Counted from the first letter of the stretch, positions 1 to 9,143 are shown. The stretch is DNA of 33,395 bases from Planctomyces sp. SH-PL62 (GCA_945893045.1 CAMDEA010000093.1:1-33395); one strand, 5' to 3'. Program-made: numbers and translations. The notes: a model not told the origin generated them from the sequence alone.

Positions 1-78
1 GACTCCGGACTCGACCTTCAGCGACACACCATCTAACGCCCGACCCCTCGAACTTACAGAACTGCAACCGAGGTTCCA

Positions 79-2334
79 ATGAACTCACACACGATCGCGG
101 ATGATTCTCGATCCGCATTGGCGGCCGGCCATCACAGCCTGCAACAACTGCTGGCGTTTCTGCTGCTCGCACTCCTCTCAACGATCGGTTTCGCGGCAGA
201 GCCGTCGCTGATTTCGAATGGCAGCTTCGAAAGCGACAGCAACGAGGATCAGTGGCCGGATGGTTGGGCGCGCGCGAAGAGCAGTGTCACCTGGCACGCG
301 GAAGAGGGGAATCATTTTCTGCGACTCACTTCCGAGAAGCCGGGCGAAACGGTCATGCTCTTTCACGCGGTGAGGCTGCCGGAAGGCTGCCGAGCACTCA
401 CGCTGAGCTGGCGAATGCGCTGCTCGGATTTGAAGCCGGGAAAGCAACCGTGGTTCGATGCGCGGATCTTGTTGGACTTCAAAGATGCAACCGGGAACAA
501 GCTCAGTGGCGGCCCGTCGGCACCTTACACGCGCAAGAACACCGAGGGGTGGATCGAACGCAGTATCAGCTTCCTCGTGCCCGACGGAGCGCGGACGTTG
601 GAGTTCATGCCGTCGTTGTTTCAGGTCGAGCGTGGCACGTTGGATCTCGATGACGTGGTGCTCAAGTCGACCGATCCGGCTCCCCTGCAAGAAGCGGCGA
701 AGATCGCGGCGGCGGCCGCTCAAGAAAAACAGAGGAAGGCAGCGGCGACTCGACGGGCGAAGGCCGATGCTGCGTTGAAGAAAGACAGCTCGCTGATTTC
801 CAACGGCAACTTCGAGACCGACAAGAAGTCCGCTGGCTGGCCGGATGATTGGGGCCGGCTCAAGACGGGCGGACGTTGGGAAACGGAAGACGGCAACCAC
901 TTCTTGCGTCTCACTGCCGATGAGCCAGGGCAAACGATTCTGATCTATCGAGCGGTCGATCTTCCGACCGGCGTCGAGGCATTGGAGTTGTCGTGGCGAC
1001 AGCGCATCAGCCATCTGAAGCCAGGCAAAGAGCCGTACTTTGATGCTCGCATCATGCTGGAGTTCAAGGACGAGGCGGGGAAGAAACTCTCGCAGAAGCC
1101 GTCGCCACCGTACTCGCGCAGCAACACGAGCGGTTGGAGCGAACGACGCATCCAATTTCTCGTGCCGGCAGACGCACTGAGTTTGGAATTCATGCCCGCG
1201 CTGTTTCAGGTGGAACGTGGCACGTTCGATCTGGATGACATCGCGTTGCAACCGATCGACGCGGCTCCGCTGGTGGCCGCGGCGAAAGCGGCGGCGGAAG
1301 AGTTGAAGCTGGCGACGGTCGCTCCGGAAGTTCCGCGACGCGCGAAGTGGCCGGCGGAATTGCACGTTGTCGGCAATCAGATCGTCAACACCGATGACCA
1401 GCCGGTGTGGCTGCAAGGAGCCAACATCGTCAGTCTCGAATGGTCGGCCGGCGGCGAGCGAGTCCTGAAGTCCGCGCTGGTCGCTGTCGAAGATTGGAAG
1501 GCGAACACCATTCGATTGCCGGTCAAAGAAGAGTATTGGTTTGGAAAAACGGCCGGCCAGAAGGATGGCGGCGCGGCTTATCGGCAGCTCATCGAGCAGG
1601 TCATCACGCTGGTCGCCAATCGCGGCGCGTATGTAGTGCTTGACCTGCATCGCTTCCGAGCACCGAAGGATGAGCACGTCGCGTTCTGGAAAGACGCGGC
1701 CAAGACCTACAAGAATCATCCGGCCGTCTTGTTTGATCTGTTCAACGAACCGCATGGCATCTCGTGGGAAGTCTGGCGCAACGGTGGCTTTGTCGATGAG
1801 AAACCTCAACCCGCGAACGCCGACGAAAATGCGAGCGCGACCAAAGGGTTTCAATCACCCGGAATGCAGCGAATGGTGGAGGCGGTGCGCGAAACCGGCG
1901 CTCGCAACATCGTCATCGCGGGGGGATTGGATTGGGCCTATGACCTTTCCGGGATCGCCCACGGTTTCGCGCTGACCGAACCGGGAGGCAACGGCATCGT
2001 CTATTCCACGCACATCTATCCCTGGAAACGGGATTGGGCCGGCAAGGTGTTGCTCGTCGCCGACAAGCATCCGATCTTCGTCGGCGAAGTCGGAGCCGAC
2101 ATCAAGAAGATGTCCTTCATCCCGGCCGAGGCTCAAGAAGACGCGGCGACTTGGGTGCCGGAAATGCTGGGGCTGATTCAAAAGCACAAGCTCCACTGGA
2201 CCGGGTTCTCGTTTCACCCGAAGGCGTCACCCGTGATGATCACCGGCTGGGACTACACCCCGACTCCGTTCTGGGGCCAACCTGCCAAGGACGCGCTGGC
2301 CGGCAAGCGATTTGAATTGAAGAAGCTCCGCTGA
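79..2334 (+). CDS. Secreted GH5-family glycoside hydrolase with two tandem N-terminal beta-sandwich modules
   Basis: Probable exported endo-acting glycanase of 751 aa. A hydrophobic signal segment spans about residues 23-40, after an unusually long polar N-region, with a likely cleavage near A40. Residues about 43-205 and 238-400 are two copies of the same module (SLISNGSFE / SLISNGNFE starts, GTLDLDD / GTFDLDD ends). They resemble jelly-roll carbohydrate-binding modules and are separated by an Ala/Lys-rich linker. Residues about 425-745 form a GH5-like TIM barrel. LFNEPHG holds the probable acid/base E557, HIYPW follows, and FVGEVG holds the probable nucleophile E670. The substrate cannot be read from sequence. 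The gene stands upstream of a sulfatase, so sulfated or complex polysaccharide is plausible. Start ATG 79 is the only start that includes the signal segment. The family call is good; GH5 subfamily and specificity are unknown. Confidence 0.85.
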   Translation: MNSHTIADDSRSALAAGHHSLQQLLAFLLLALLSTIGFAAEPSLISNGSFESDSNEDQWPDGWARAKSSVTWHAEEGNHFLRLTSEKPGETVMLFHAVRLPEGCRALTLSWRMRCSDLKPGKQPWFDARILLDFKDATGNKLSGGPSAPYTRKNTEGWIERSISFLVPDGARTLEFMPSLFQVERGTLDLDDVVLKSTDPAPLQEAAKIAAAAAQEKQRKAAATRRAKADAALKKDSSLISNGNFETDKKSAGWPDDWGRLKTGGRWETEDGNHFLRLTADEPGQTILIYRAVDLPTGVEALELSWRQRISHLKPGKEPYFDARIMLEFKDEAGKKLSQKPSPPYSRSNTSGWSERRIQFLVPADALSLEFMPALFQVERGTFDLDDIALQPIDAAPLVAAAKAAAEELKLATVAPEVPRRAKWPAELHVVGNQIVNTDDQPVWLQGANIVSLEWSAGGERVLKSALVAVEDWKANTIRLPVKEEYWFGKTAGQKDGGAAYRQLIEQVITLVANRGAYVVLDLHRFRAPKDEHVAFWKDAAKTYKNHPAVLFDLFNEPHGISWEVWRNGGFVDEKPQPANADENASATKGFQSPGMQRMVEAVRETGARNIVIAGGLDWAYDLSGIAHGFALTEPGGNGIVYSTHIYPWKRDWAGKVLLVADKHPIFVGEVGADIKKMSFIPAEAQEDAATWVPEMLGLIQKHKLHWTGFSFHPKASPVMITGWDYTPTPFWGQPAKDALAGKRFELKKLR
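205..1254 (+). repeat. Coding tandem duplication of a ~160-residue module
   Basis: The first part of the GH5 gene encodes two similar modules, about nt 205-690 and 790-1254. Shared landmarks in the same order are SLISNG, GNHFLRLT, LSWR, SDLKPGK / SHLKPGK, FDAR, FMP.LFQVERGT and DLDD. The copies are clearly homologous but diverged, so the duplication is not recent. Confidence 0.85.
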
Positions 2335-2349
2335 GGGGTCACTTGCATT

Positions 2350-2571
2350 GGCCCCCATCCAGCTCGCCTGGATGGAGCCGAAAGATGGAGTGCTAAACAC
2401 GCAGCAGTACGGAGCACCGGACCCCATCCAGCTCGCCTGGATGGTGAATGAGATGGCTCGGCCGTCATCTTCTTCACCATCCGCACGTGGCGGATGGGGT
2501 CGGACATAGAATGGGAAAACGTTCTCTAGCTCGCCATCATTCGCTCCATCCAGACGAGCTGGATGGGGGCG
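2350..2571. repeat. Nested palindromic element between the GH5 and sulfatase genes
   Basis: Four short hairpins share one plan, a 7-bp stem CATCCNN with a 5-nt loop: 2356-2374, 2425-2443, 2478-2496 and 2547-2565. The first and last form an inverted pair: 25 nt around each match with one mismatch. The two middle ones, with flanks 2421-2455 and 2467-2502, also pair imperfectly with each other. The whole stretch can therefore fold into one large branched structure. It accounts for most of the space between the two genes. It lies inside the open frame upstream of the sulfatase start, which argues that this frame is not translated. Confidence 0.8.
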
Positions 2572-2633
2572 AAAACCGGCGCACATGGAATTTGTTCGTG
2601 TTACGAATGTTTCACTTCAAAGAGGGCGATCTC

Positions 2634-4049
2634 ATGCGACGACTGGCTGTGTTGCTCGTGGCGTTATTCATCGCGTCGGTTCAGCAGCTTGAAGCGGCTC
2701 CACCCAACGTCGTGCTGATCTTCGTGGATGACATGGGCTACGGAGACATCGGCCCGTTCGGGAACACGAAGGTTCGCACGCCGAACTTGGACCAGTTCGC
2801 CAAGGAAGGGATGAAGTTCACCAGCTTCTACGCGACGCCGGTGTGTTCGATGTCGCGAGCCTGCTTGATGACCGGGTGCTACAACGCTCGCGTTTCGATT
2901 CCGGGCGTGCTGTTTCCGGGGAGCAAGATTGGCATCAACTCGGAAGAGACGACCGTCGCGGAGGTGCTCAAGAGCCGTGGGTACTCGACGATCTGCATTG
3001 GCAAGTGGCATCTGGGACATCGCGAACCGTTCCTGCCGACGCGGCATGGATTCGATGCGTACTTCGGCATCCCCTACAGCAACGACATGACGATTGATCC
3101 GCAGCACGCTCGGTTCGCCAAGGATTGCGTGTTCCGCGAAGGGATGACGGAAGAGAAGGCACGCGCCGAGGCGATCAAGCACACGGTGCCGCTGATGCGC
3201 GGCGACGAGGTTGTCGAGTACCCCGCCGATCAAGACACGCTGACGCAGCGTTACACCACTGAGGCGGTGAAGTTCATCCGCGAGCACTCGGCCGGCCCGT
3301 TCTTCGTGTACCTGCCGCACACGATGGTGCATGTGCCGCTGGCGGCGTCGGCCGAATTTCGCGGGAAGAGCGGTGCCGGACTGCTCGGCGACGCGATCGA
3401 AGAACTCGACTGGTCGGTCGGCCGCATCATGCAGACGCTGAAGGAACTCCAGCTCGACGAGAACACGCTGGTGATCTTCACGTCAGACAACGGCGCGGCG
3501 AGCGGTTCGGCGGCTCCGTGGCGCGGCAAGAAGGGAACGAACTACGAAGGGGGCGTCCGCGAGCCGTGCCTGATGCGCTGGCCCGGCAAGATTCCGGCCG
3601 GCACAACGTGCCCTCGGATCGCCGGCAACATTGATGTGCTGCCGACGCTCGCCAAAATCGCCGAAGCCCCCCTGCCCGACCGCACGCTCGACGGTCGCGA
3701 CATCTCGTCGCTGCTGTTCGATCCGCAAGCCGCTCGTGTTCGCGATGTGCATCTCTATTTCACGGCCGCCGAGAAGGTCCAAGCCATTCGCATGGGTGAT
3801 TGGAAACTGCTGCTCACGCCGCCGGCCGGTGCGAGCAAAAAGAAAGCTCAGGCGAAACAAGCCAAGGTTCAAGCCAACAAGGCGGACAACCCGACCGGAC
3901 CTGAACTCTACAATCTCGCCGACGACCCCGCCGAATCCAAAAACGTCGCGGCCGAACACACCGACGTCGTGGCCAAGCTCCGCCAAGAGGCGGAACAGCG
4001 TGAAGCGGACATCCTCAAAAACAAACGCCCGCCAGGCCGAATCGAATGA
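2634..4049 (+). CDS. Secreted type I sulfatase (arylsulfatase family)
   Basis: 471-aa sulfatase, probably hydrolysing sulfate esters on polysaccharides in the periplasm. The frame is open from 2448. ATG 2634 is chosen because it follows a GAGGG at about 2622-2626 and starts directly with a signal peptide (MRRLAVLLVALFIASVQQ). Metal-binding FVDDMGYGD lies near residues 27-36. The catalytic site reads C71-S-M-S-R. Cys71 would be matured to formylglycine, but the usual Pro or Ala two residues on is Met. GKWHLGH, LPHTMVHVPL and FTSDNGAASG supply the remaining family His/Lys and Asp/Asn ligands. A Lys/Ala-rich stretch (about residues 400-422) precedes the C-terminal subdomain. It follows the GH5 gene in the same direction across a palindromic spacer, so co-transcription is uncertain. 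Family is secure; the substrate is not known. Confidence 0.9.
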   Translation: MRRLAVLLVALFIASVQQLEAAPPNVVLIFVDDMGYGDIGPFGNTKVRTPNLDQFAKEGMKFTSFYATPVCSMSRACLMTGCYNARVSIPGVLFPGSKIGINSEETTVAEVLKSRGYSTICIGKWHLGHREPFLPTRHGFDAYFGIPYSNDMTIDPQHARFAKDCVFREGMTEEKARAEAIKHTVPLMRGDEVVEYPADQDTLTQRYTTEAVKFIREHSAGPFFVYLPHTMVHVPLAASAEFRGKSGAGLLGDAIEELDWSVGRIMQTLKELQLDENTLVIFTSDNGAASGSAAPWRGKKGTNYEGGVREPCLMRWPGKIPAGTTCPRIAGNIDVLPTLAKIAEAPLPDRTLDGRDISSLLFDPQAARVRDVHLYFTAAEKVQAIRMGDWKLLLTPPAGASKKKAQAKQAKVQANKADNPTGPELYNLADDPAESKNVAAEHTDVVAKLRQEAEQREADILKNKRPPGRIE

Positions 4050-4100
4050 CCTTCCGAGAGTGGGTGCAAAACAACAATTCACAATGTAGCGTGAGACGAA

Positions 4101-4324
4101 ATGCGGTTTAAGCCGAAGGCTTTGAAGCTATTAGCCGGGGGTCGCGAAGCGCACCCCCGGTCGTGGAAACAAAAAAGGCAGCATCCCGGCAGGGATGCCA
4201 GCGCCAATGTGTCCAATCAATGCTGGCATCCTTCCAGGATGCTGACACGAATATGTCTCAGAAACCGGGGGTGCGCTCCGCGACCCCCGGCTAATGGCTG
4301 CCAAGCCTCCGGCTTGAACCGCAT
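4101..4324. repeat. Long inverted repeat with nested hairpins
   Basis: The 419-bp gap 4050-4468 is mostly one structured element. Arm 4101-4161 is the reverse complement of 4264-4324 over 61 nt with about six mismatches. Each arm contains a GC-rich hairpin built on CCGGGGGT / ACCCCCGG. Between the arms lie two more hairpins, GCATCCC/GGGATGC at 4181-4198 and GCATCCT/AGGATGC at 4226-4242, which also pair imperfectly with each other. No transposase gene is present. The short open frames crossing it are by-products of the repeat. Confidence 0.9.
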
Positions 4325-4468
4325 CACGACTGATCGCTTTCCGAATTCCTGCTATGCACCCGCCGAGAATCGCTGGATTTGGCGGTCATTGGAGAGTCTT
4401 CGTGACTGAAGACTCTGCGTGCTTGAAATCTTTCTCTCCCAATCAAATCAACATCGGAGAACTGTGAA

Positions 4469-6511
4469 ATGCCGAATGTCCTTTTTCGCGCGGTTGCCTC
4501 GTTGCTGCTCGGCTGGCTTGTCTTGGCCGAGACGAGGGAGAGTTTCGCCGCGGATAAAACGGACTCCTCAGCAAAAGACGATTCCGACAGCGTGTTTGGG
4601 CTGACTCGCGTTTGGAAGATTCATCTGCATGTCACAGCCGAGAACTGGAAGACGATGCAGCCAGCGGCCGGCGGCTTTCCGGGCTTTGGTCCGCCTCCAC
4701 GCGGCGGTGGATTTCCAGGTGGTCCGCCGGCCGCCGGAGGCAGACCGAACCCCGGAACCGAGCGTAAGCCGAACGACTCGACTCCGATGCCGCCAACACC
4801 TCCGGGGCCGGGAGGTCCAGGCGGTGCGTTTCGTCCTGGTAGTTTCGGGTTCGATTTCGACTATGTGAAAGCGGACGTCGAGCTGGATGGCGAAAAACTG
4901 CGCGAGGTTGGCCTGCGGTTCAAAGGCAACGGCAGTTACATGCTGTCGGCGGCGACTCGCAAGCGGCCGTTCAAGATTGATTTCAATCGCTTCGTGGACG
5001 GCCAGAAGTTCCACGGAATGCAACAGCTCAACTTGCATAACAACGTGATGGACCCGACTCGTCTGCGGCAGGCGTTGTCGTATCCTGTCTTTCAAGTGGC
5101 CGGAGTCGCTTCGCCGCGCACGGCGTTCGCCGAAGTCTCGCTGACGATTGATGGCGAGTGCGATCACGAACCGCTCGGTGTCTACACGCTGGTCGAAGAG
5201 ATCGACAAGGCGTTCTTGCGGCGGCATTTTCAAACCGACAAGGGGCTGCTGCTCAAGCCCGAAGGGACGCAAGGACTCGAATACAAAGGAGAGGATTGGG
5301 CGGCGTACTCGTGGTTCGAGCCGAAGTCGAAACCGAAGAAAGGGGAAGCTCAACGACTGATCGACCTGACGCGGTTGATCCACAAAGCGGACGACGAAAA
5401 ATTCCGACGCGAGATCGGTTCGCTGCTCGACACGAATCAGTTCGCCAGTTTCCTGGCAGCCAACACGCTGCTCGCCAACATGGACAGCTTTTTGACGCAG
5501 GTCCACAACTACTACGTCTATCTGCCGCCGAAGACGAACAAGTTCGTTTTCTTACCGTGGGACATGGACCTGTCGATGGGAGCGTTCTTCATGGCCGGCT
5601 CGGCCGAGCAGTTGCAAGACCTCAGCATCAGTCATCCGCACGTCGGCGAGAACAAGCTGATCGAACGGCTGCTCGCCTGGGACGAGTTCAACAAGACGTA
5701 CCGCGATCACTTGCGACACCTGACGGAAGACTGCTTCGGCGAAAACGGTCAGACGACGAAAGACCTACCGATCGCGCAAGCGGCGGTCAAAGAGTTGATC
5801 GCCCAAGAAACCAAACGAGCGGCGGAAGCCCAGAAGGCTCGCGGTCCTGGCGGCTTCGGTCCTGGATTTGGTCCCGGCCCCGGCATGTTTGGTGGGCAGC
5901 CGTCGCTCGAAACCTTTCTCGTCAAGCGGCGTGAGTCGATCACCGCGCAGCTGGCCGGGAAATCCACAGGCAAAACGCCGGGCATGAGCTTCGGTCCTCC
6001 CGGCGGTGGACCGAGAGGCGGACCCGGAGGTGGCGGCTTCGGCCCCGGCAACTTCCACGCACCGCAGATTCTCGCGGCGGCGGATGCGGACAAAGATGAA
6101 AAACTCTCGCGGAAGGAGTTCCTCGATCTCAGTGCCAAGTGGCTCCGCGAATGGGACAAAGATAAGAACGGCTCGCTCAACGAAGAGGAACTGAAGAACG
6201 GACTCAACGACGCGCTCGGTCCTCCGCCGAACGCGGCCCCCGGCGGATTCAAACCACCGGCCGGCTTCGGTCCCGGCTTGTTTCTCGGCCCACCGCTACT
6301 CAAGGTGGCTGACGCGGACAAAGACCAAAAAGTCTCCAAGGACGAATGGGCCGCGCTGTTCGGCCGATGGTTCAAAGACTGGGACAAGGGGAACGATGAG
6401 CGTCTCGATAACGCGGAACTCTTCGCGGGACTCAACGCCGCGTTTGGTCCGCCAGCCGGATTCGGTCCGCCACGCCCACCGGAAAACAAACCCACGGGAT
6501 CGTCGAACTAA
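4469..6511 (+). CDS. Exported CotH-like kinase-fold protein with C-terminal EF-hands
   Basis: 680 aa with an N-terminal signal segment (residues about 1-28). A Gly/Pro-rich low-complexity region follows (about 65-130). The CotH domain (about 135-430) shows LRFKGNGSY, LNLHNN, GLLLKPEG and the LPWDMDLSMG motif. That motif carries the Asp residues typical of the atypical kinase fold of spore-coat protein CotH. After a second Gly/Pro-rich stretch come EF-hand-like loops: DADKDEKLSRKEF, DKDKNGSLNEEEL, DADKDQKVSKDEW and a degenerate DKGNDERLDNAEL. These suggest calcium binding. A PSCyt1/DUF1549/DUF1553 gene starts 29 nt downstream on the same strand, so an operon is likely. CotH phosphorylates a coat protein in Bacillus; the substrate here is unknown and surface-protein phosphorylation is only a guess. 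Confidence 0.85.
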   Translation: MPNVLFRAVASLLLGWLVLAETRESFAADKTDSSAKDDSDSVFGLTRVWKIHLHVTAENWKTMQPAAGGFPGFGPPPRGGGFPGGPPAAGGRPNPGTERKPNDSTPMPPTPPGPGGPGGAFRPGSFGFDFDYVKADVELDGEKLREVGLRFKGNGSYMLSAATRKRPFKIDFNRFVDGQKFHGMQQLNLHNNVMDPTRLRQALSYPVFQVAGVASPRTAFAEVSLTIDGECDHEPLGVYTLVEEIDKAFLRRHFQTDKGLLLKPEGTQGLEYKGEDWAAYSWFEPKSKPKKGEAQRLIDLTRLIHKADDEKFRREIGSLLDTNQFASFLAANTLLANMDSFLTQVHNYYVYLPPKTNKFVFLPWDMDLSMGAFFMAGSAEQLQDLSISHPHVGENKLIERLLAWDEFNKTYRDHLRHLTEDCFGENGQTTKDLPIAQAAVKELIAQETKRAAEAQKARGPGGFGPGFGPGPGMFGGQPSLETFLVKRRESITAQLAGKSTGKTPGMSFGPPGGGPRGGPGGGGFGPGNFHAPQILAAADADKDEKLSRKEFLDLSAKWLREWDKDKNGSLNEEELKNGLNDALGPPPNAAPGGFKPPAGFGPGLFLGPPLLKVADADKDQKVSKDEWAALFGRWFKDWDKGNDERLDNAELFAGLNAAFGPPAGFGPPRPPENKPTGSSN

Positions 6512-6540
6512 ACGATCTGTGTTCGTTGACTCGGAGATTG

Positions 6541-9045
6541 ATGGCCATGCTGCGATTCGCTTACATCAGCGTGCGGTTGTTTTTCATGGTGTCGCTCATC
6601 GGCATTGGCTCGCGCGCGACTGCCGATGAGTCGTCGGATGCAGCCGCATTCTTCGAGTCCAAGATCCGACCCGTGCTGGTGCAGCATTGTTATCAGTGTC
6701 ATTCGACGAAGTCCGCGAAGTCGGAAGGTGGCTTGCGGCTCGATTCGCGGAACGCGATTCGAACCGGCGGTGATCGCGGGGCTGCGGTTGTGCCAGGTGA
6801 CTTGAAGAAGAGCGTGCTGCTGACAGCGATCTCGCACACCGATCCCGATCTCAGAATGCCGCCAAAGAAGGAGCGTCTGCCGGATTCGGTCATCAACGAT
6901 TTCAAAACGTGGATCAATTCAGGAGCCGCCGATCCGCGCGAAGAGGACGTGGCGAACGCAGCGGCTCCGCCGGTGACGATCGAGGCGGGGCGGAAATTCT
7001 GGGCCTATCAGAAACCGAGAACTCACACGGTTCCGACGACGAAGACCGCCGATTGGGCGAAGCGCGAGCTGGATCATTTCATCCTCGCGAAGTTGAGCGC
7101 GAGCGGACTCAGCCCATCGCTTGATGCCGAGTCCGCGACGTTGCTGCGACGATTGCATTTTGATCTGGTCGGACTGCCGCCGTCGCCGGATGCGATCTCG
7201 GCGTTTCAAAAGCACATCGAGTCTGACGGCATTGACTCGGCGCTCGCGGCCGAGACGGATGCGTTGCTCACGTCGCCGCAGTTTGGCGAACGCTGGGGTA
7301 GGCATTGGTTGGACGTGGCTCGCTTCGCGGAATCGAGCGGTAAGGAGGCGAACATCTCGTTCCCGTATGCGTGGCGATACCGGGACTACGTCATCGACGC
7401 CGTGAATGCCGACGTGCCGTTCGATCGGTTTCTCATCGAGCAGATCGCTGGGGACTTGCTGCCCTACGAGAACGACGCCGAGCGGGCACGGTTGTTGATC
7501 GCCACCGGGTTCCTGGCGATCGGGCCGAAGAATCTCGACGAGATGAATCCGTTGCAGTTCGCGGCCGACGTGGCGGATGAGCAACTCGATACGGTCACGC
7601 GGGCGGCCATGGCCAGTTCGGTGGCGTGTGCTCGGTGTCACGATCACAAGTTCGATCCGTTCTCGATGCAGGACTACTACGCGCTGTCCGGGGTCTTCGC
7701 GAGTACGAAGACGTATTTCGGCACAGCGGTCTCGCCATCGAACCGGATCGGCGGCGACCCGCTGGTGCTGCCGCTCGGCGCGGACGCGCCGATCCTGCAT
7801 CCGAGCATCGGGAAGCAACGAGTCGAGCAATTAAAGACTCAACTCGCGTCGCTCAAGAAAGAACAGCAAGACCGTATGGCTGCCGCGATGAAAGCTCGCC
7901 GGAGCGGCGGTGATGCCGAGAAAGAGTTTTCGATTCGCGACGCGCTCCGCATCTTCTGGACGTCGGGCGGCATCGAAGGGCAACTCGAAAAAGTGGACGA
8001 GTCGGGCCAGGCCTTGCCGCTCGCGATGGGCGTGATGGATCGTCAACGGATCATCAACTCGCCGTTGCTGGAACGAGGCGAGATCAACAAGCCGGGTCAG
8101 CGAATTCCACGCGGCTTCCCGCGCGTCATCGAGATCGCCGACTCGCCGCGCGTTCCGTTTCGGCAAAGCGGACGACTGGAGTTCGCGCGCTGGCTGACTC
8201 ATCCCGAACATCCTTTGACCGCGCGAGTGATGACCAATCGCGTCTGGCGGCATCTGTTCGGAGCGGGCCTCGTCCGCACGATGGACAACTTCGGCTTCAG
8301 CGGCGAACGGCCGAGTCATCCCGAATTGCTCGACACGCTCGCGGTGCGATTCATGGCCGAAGGCTGGTCGATCAAGAAGCTGGTGCGCGAGATCGTGTTG
8401 TCACGCACCTATCGTCAGTCGTCTGCGTACCGCGAGGACGCTTTCCGAACCGATCCCGAAAACCGATTGCTCTGGCGAGCCGCCAAACGCCGCCTCGATG
8501 CCGAAGCGATTCGGGACGCGATGCTCGTCGTCGCCGGGGAACTCGACGCCGCGCGCCCGGTCGGTTCGCTCGTCGGCACGAAGATCGGCGACCGACCGAT
8601 CTCGCTCATCGGTCTCGATCCGAACCTTCCCGCTGACCTCGATGGTTCAAAGCATCGCTCGGTGTATCTCCCCGTCCTGCGCGACCGCTTGCCCGACGTG
8701 CTGGACTTGTTCGACTTCGCCGAACCGAGCCTCGTCACCGGCGACCGTGAGACGACAAACGTCCCGGTTCAAGCTCTCTATTTGATGAACAGCCCCTTCG
8801 TGCAATCACGAGCCACCGCTCTCGCCGATCGCGTGCAGCGCGAAGCGGACAGCCACGAGCAACGACTCCGCCACGCCTTCGTGCTCTGCTTTAGCCGCGT
8901 TCCCGACGCCGAAGAAGCCAAACTCGCCGCCGCGTTCTTCGATCAGAACCAGATCAACAGCGACAACGATCAGCAATATCGAAAACTCCTCGCCAGCTAT
9001 TGTCAGGCACTGCTGGCGACCGCGGAGTTCAGGAACCTGGATTAG
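6541..9045 (+). CDS. PSCyt1 / DUF1549 / DUF1553 exported cytochrome-like protein
   Basis: 834 aa with an N-terminal hydrophobic export segment. A PSCyt1 region carries one c-type heme motif, C50-Y-Q-C53-H54, close to the N-terminus. DUF1549 follows (from about residue 160, with FDLVGLPPSPD and FGERWGRHWLDVARFAES). A second CxxCH, C363-A-R-C366-H367-D-H, lies in the middle. DUF1553 forms the C-terminal half (LEFARWLTHPEHPLTARVM, NRVWRHLFGAGLVRT). The frame opens at a TTG (6526). ATG 6541 or 6547 is more likely, both behind CGGAGA at 6531-6536; 6541 was chosen and the choice is uncertain. This family is expanded in planctomycetes and almost always sits next to a DUF1501 gene, as here. The biochemical role is not established. 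Confidence 0.88.
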   Translation: MAMLRFAYISVRLFFMVSLIGIGSRATADESSDAAAFFESKIRPVLVQHCYQCHSTKSAKSEGGLRLDSRNAIRTGGDRGAAVVPGDLKKSVLLTAISHTDPDLRMPPKKERLPDSVINDFKTWINSGAADPREEDVANAAAPPVTIEAGRKFWAYQKPRTHTVPTTKTADWAKRELDHFILAKLSASGLSPSLDAESATLLRRLHFDLVGLPPSPDAISAFQKHIESDGIDSALAAETDALLTSPQFGERWGRHWLDVARFAESSGKEANISFPYAWRYRDYVIDAVNADVPFDRFLIEQIAGDLLPYENDAERARLLIATGFLAIGPKNLDEMNPLQFAADVADEQLDTVTRAAMASSVACARCHDHKFDPFSMQDYYALSGVFASTKTYFGTAVSPSNRIGGDPLVLPLGADAPILHPSIGKQRVEQLKTQLASLKKEQQDRMAAAMKARRSGGDAEKEFSIRDALRIFWTSGGIEGQLEKVDESGQALPLAMGVMDRQRIINSPLLERGEINKPGQRIPRGFPRVIEIADSPRVPFRQSGRLEFARWLTHPEHPLTARVMTNRVWRHLFGAGLVRTMDNFGFSGERPSHPELLDTLAVRFMAEGWSIKKLVREIVLSRTYRQSSAYREDAFRTDPENRLLWRAAKRRLDAEAIRDAMLVVAGELDAARPVGSLVGTKIGDRPISLIGLDPNLPADLDGSKHRSVYLPVLRDRLPDVLDLFDFAEPSLVTGDRETTNVPVQALYLMNSPFVQSRATALADRVQREADSHEQRLRHAFVLCFSRVPDAEEAKLAAAFFDQNQINSDNDQQYRKLLASYCQALLATAEFRNLD

Positions 9046-9054
9046 TGCGTTTAC

Positions 9055-9143
9055 GTAGCCGTCATCGCTCCGCGTGACGAGCCGAGCACGCCAAAACTGC
9101 ATCGATGCAAGTTCGGCTCGTCACGCGGAGCAATGACGGCTAC
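9055..9143. repeat. Inverted repeat between the DUF1553 and DUF1501 genes
   Basis: Arms 9055-9085 and 9113-9143 are reverse complements over 31 nt with one mismatch. The loop contains the perfect 12-bp palindrome TGCATCGATGCA (9098-9109). The element begins 9 nt after the upstream stop codon. It could attenuate transcription or stabilise the upstream mRNA, but it has no T-tract. It reads as a mobile or REP-like palindrome. Confidence 0.9.

Noticed and set aside
178..1854. 558-aa open frame on the minus strand
   Set aside because: It is antisense to the GH5 gene, Arg-rich, without family motifs. Long antisense frames are expected in GC-rich genes. The same applies to frames at 18017-19081, 19487-20551 and 22969-24276.
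2350..2571. Possible CRISPR array
   Set aside because: Repeats are short hairpins in both orientations with irregular spacing, and no cas gene is present.
2448..2633. N-terminal extension of the sulfatase
   Set aside because: The 62 extra residues translate a palindromic spacer and would bury the signal peptide. ATG 2634 has its own ribosome-binding site.
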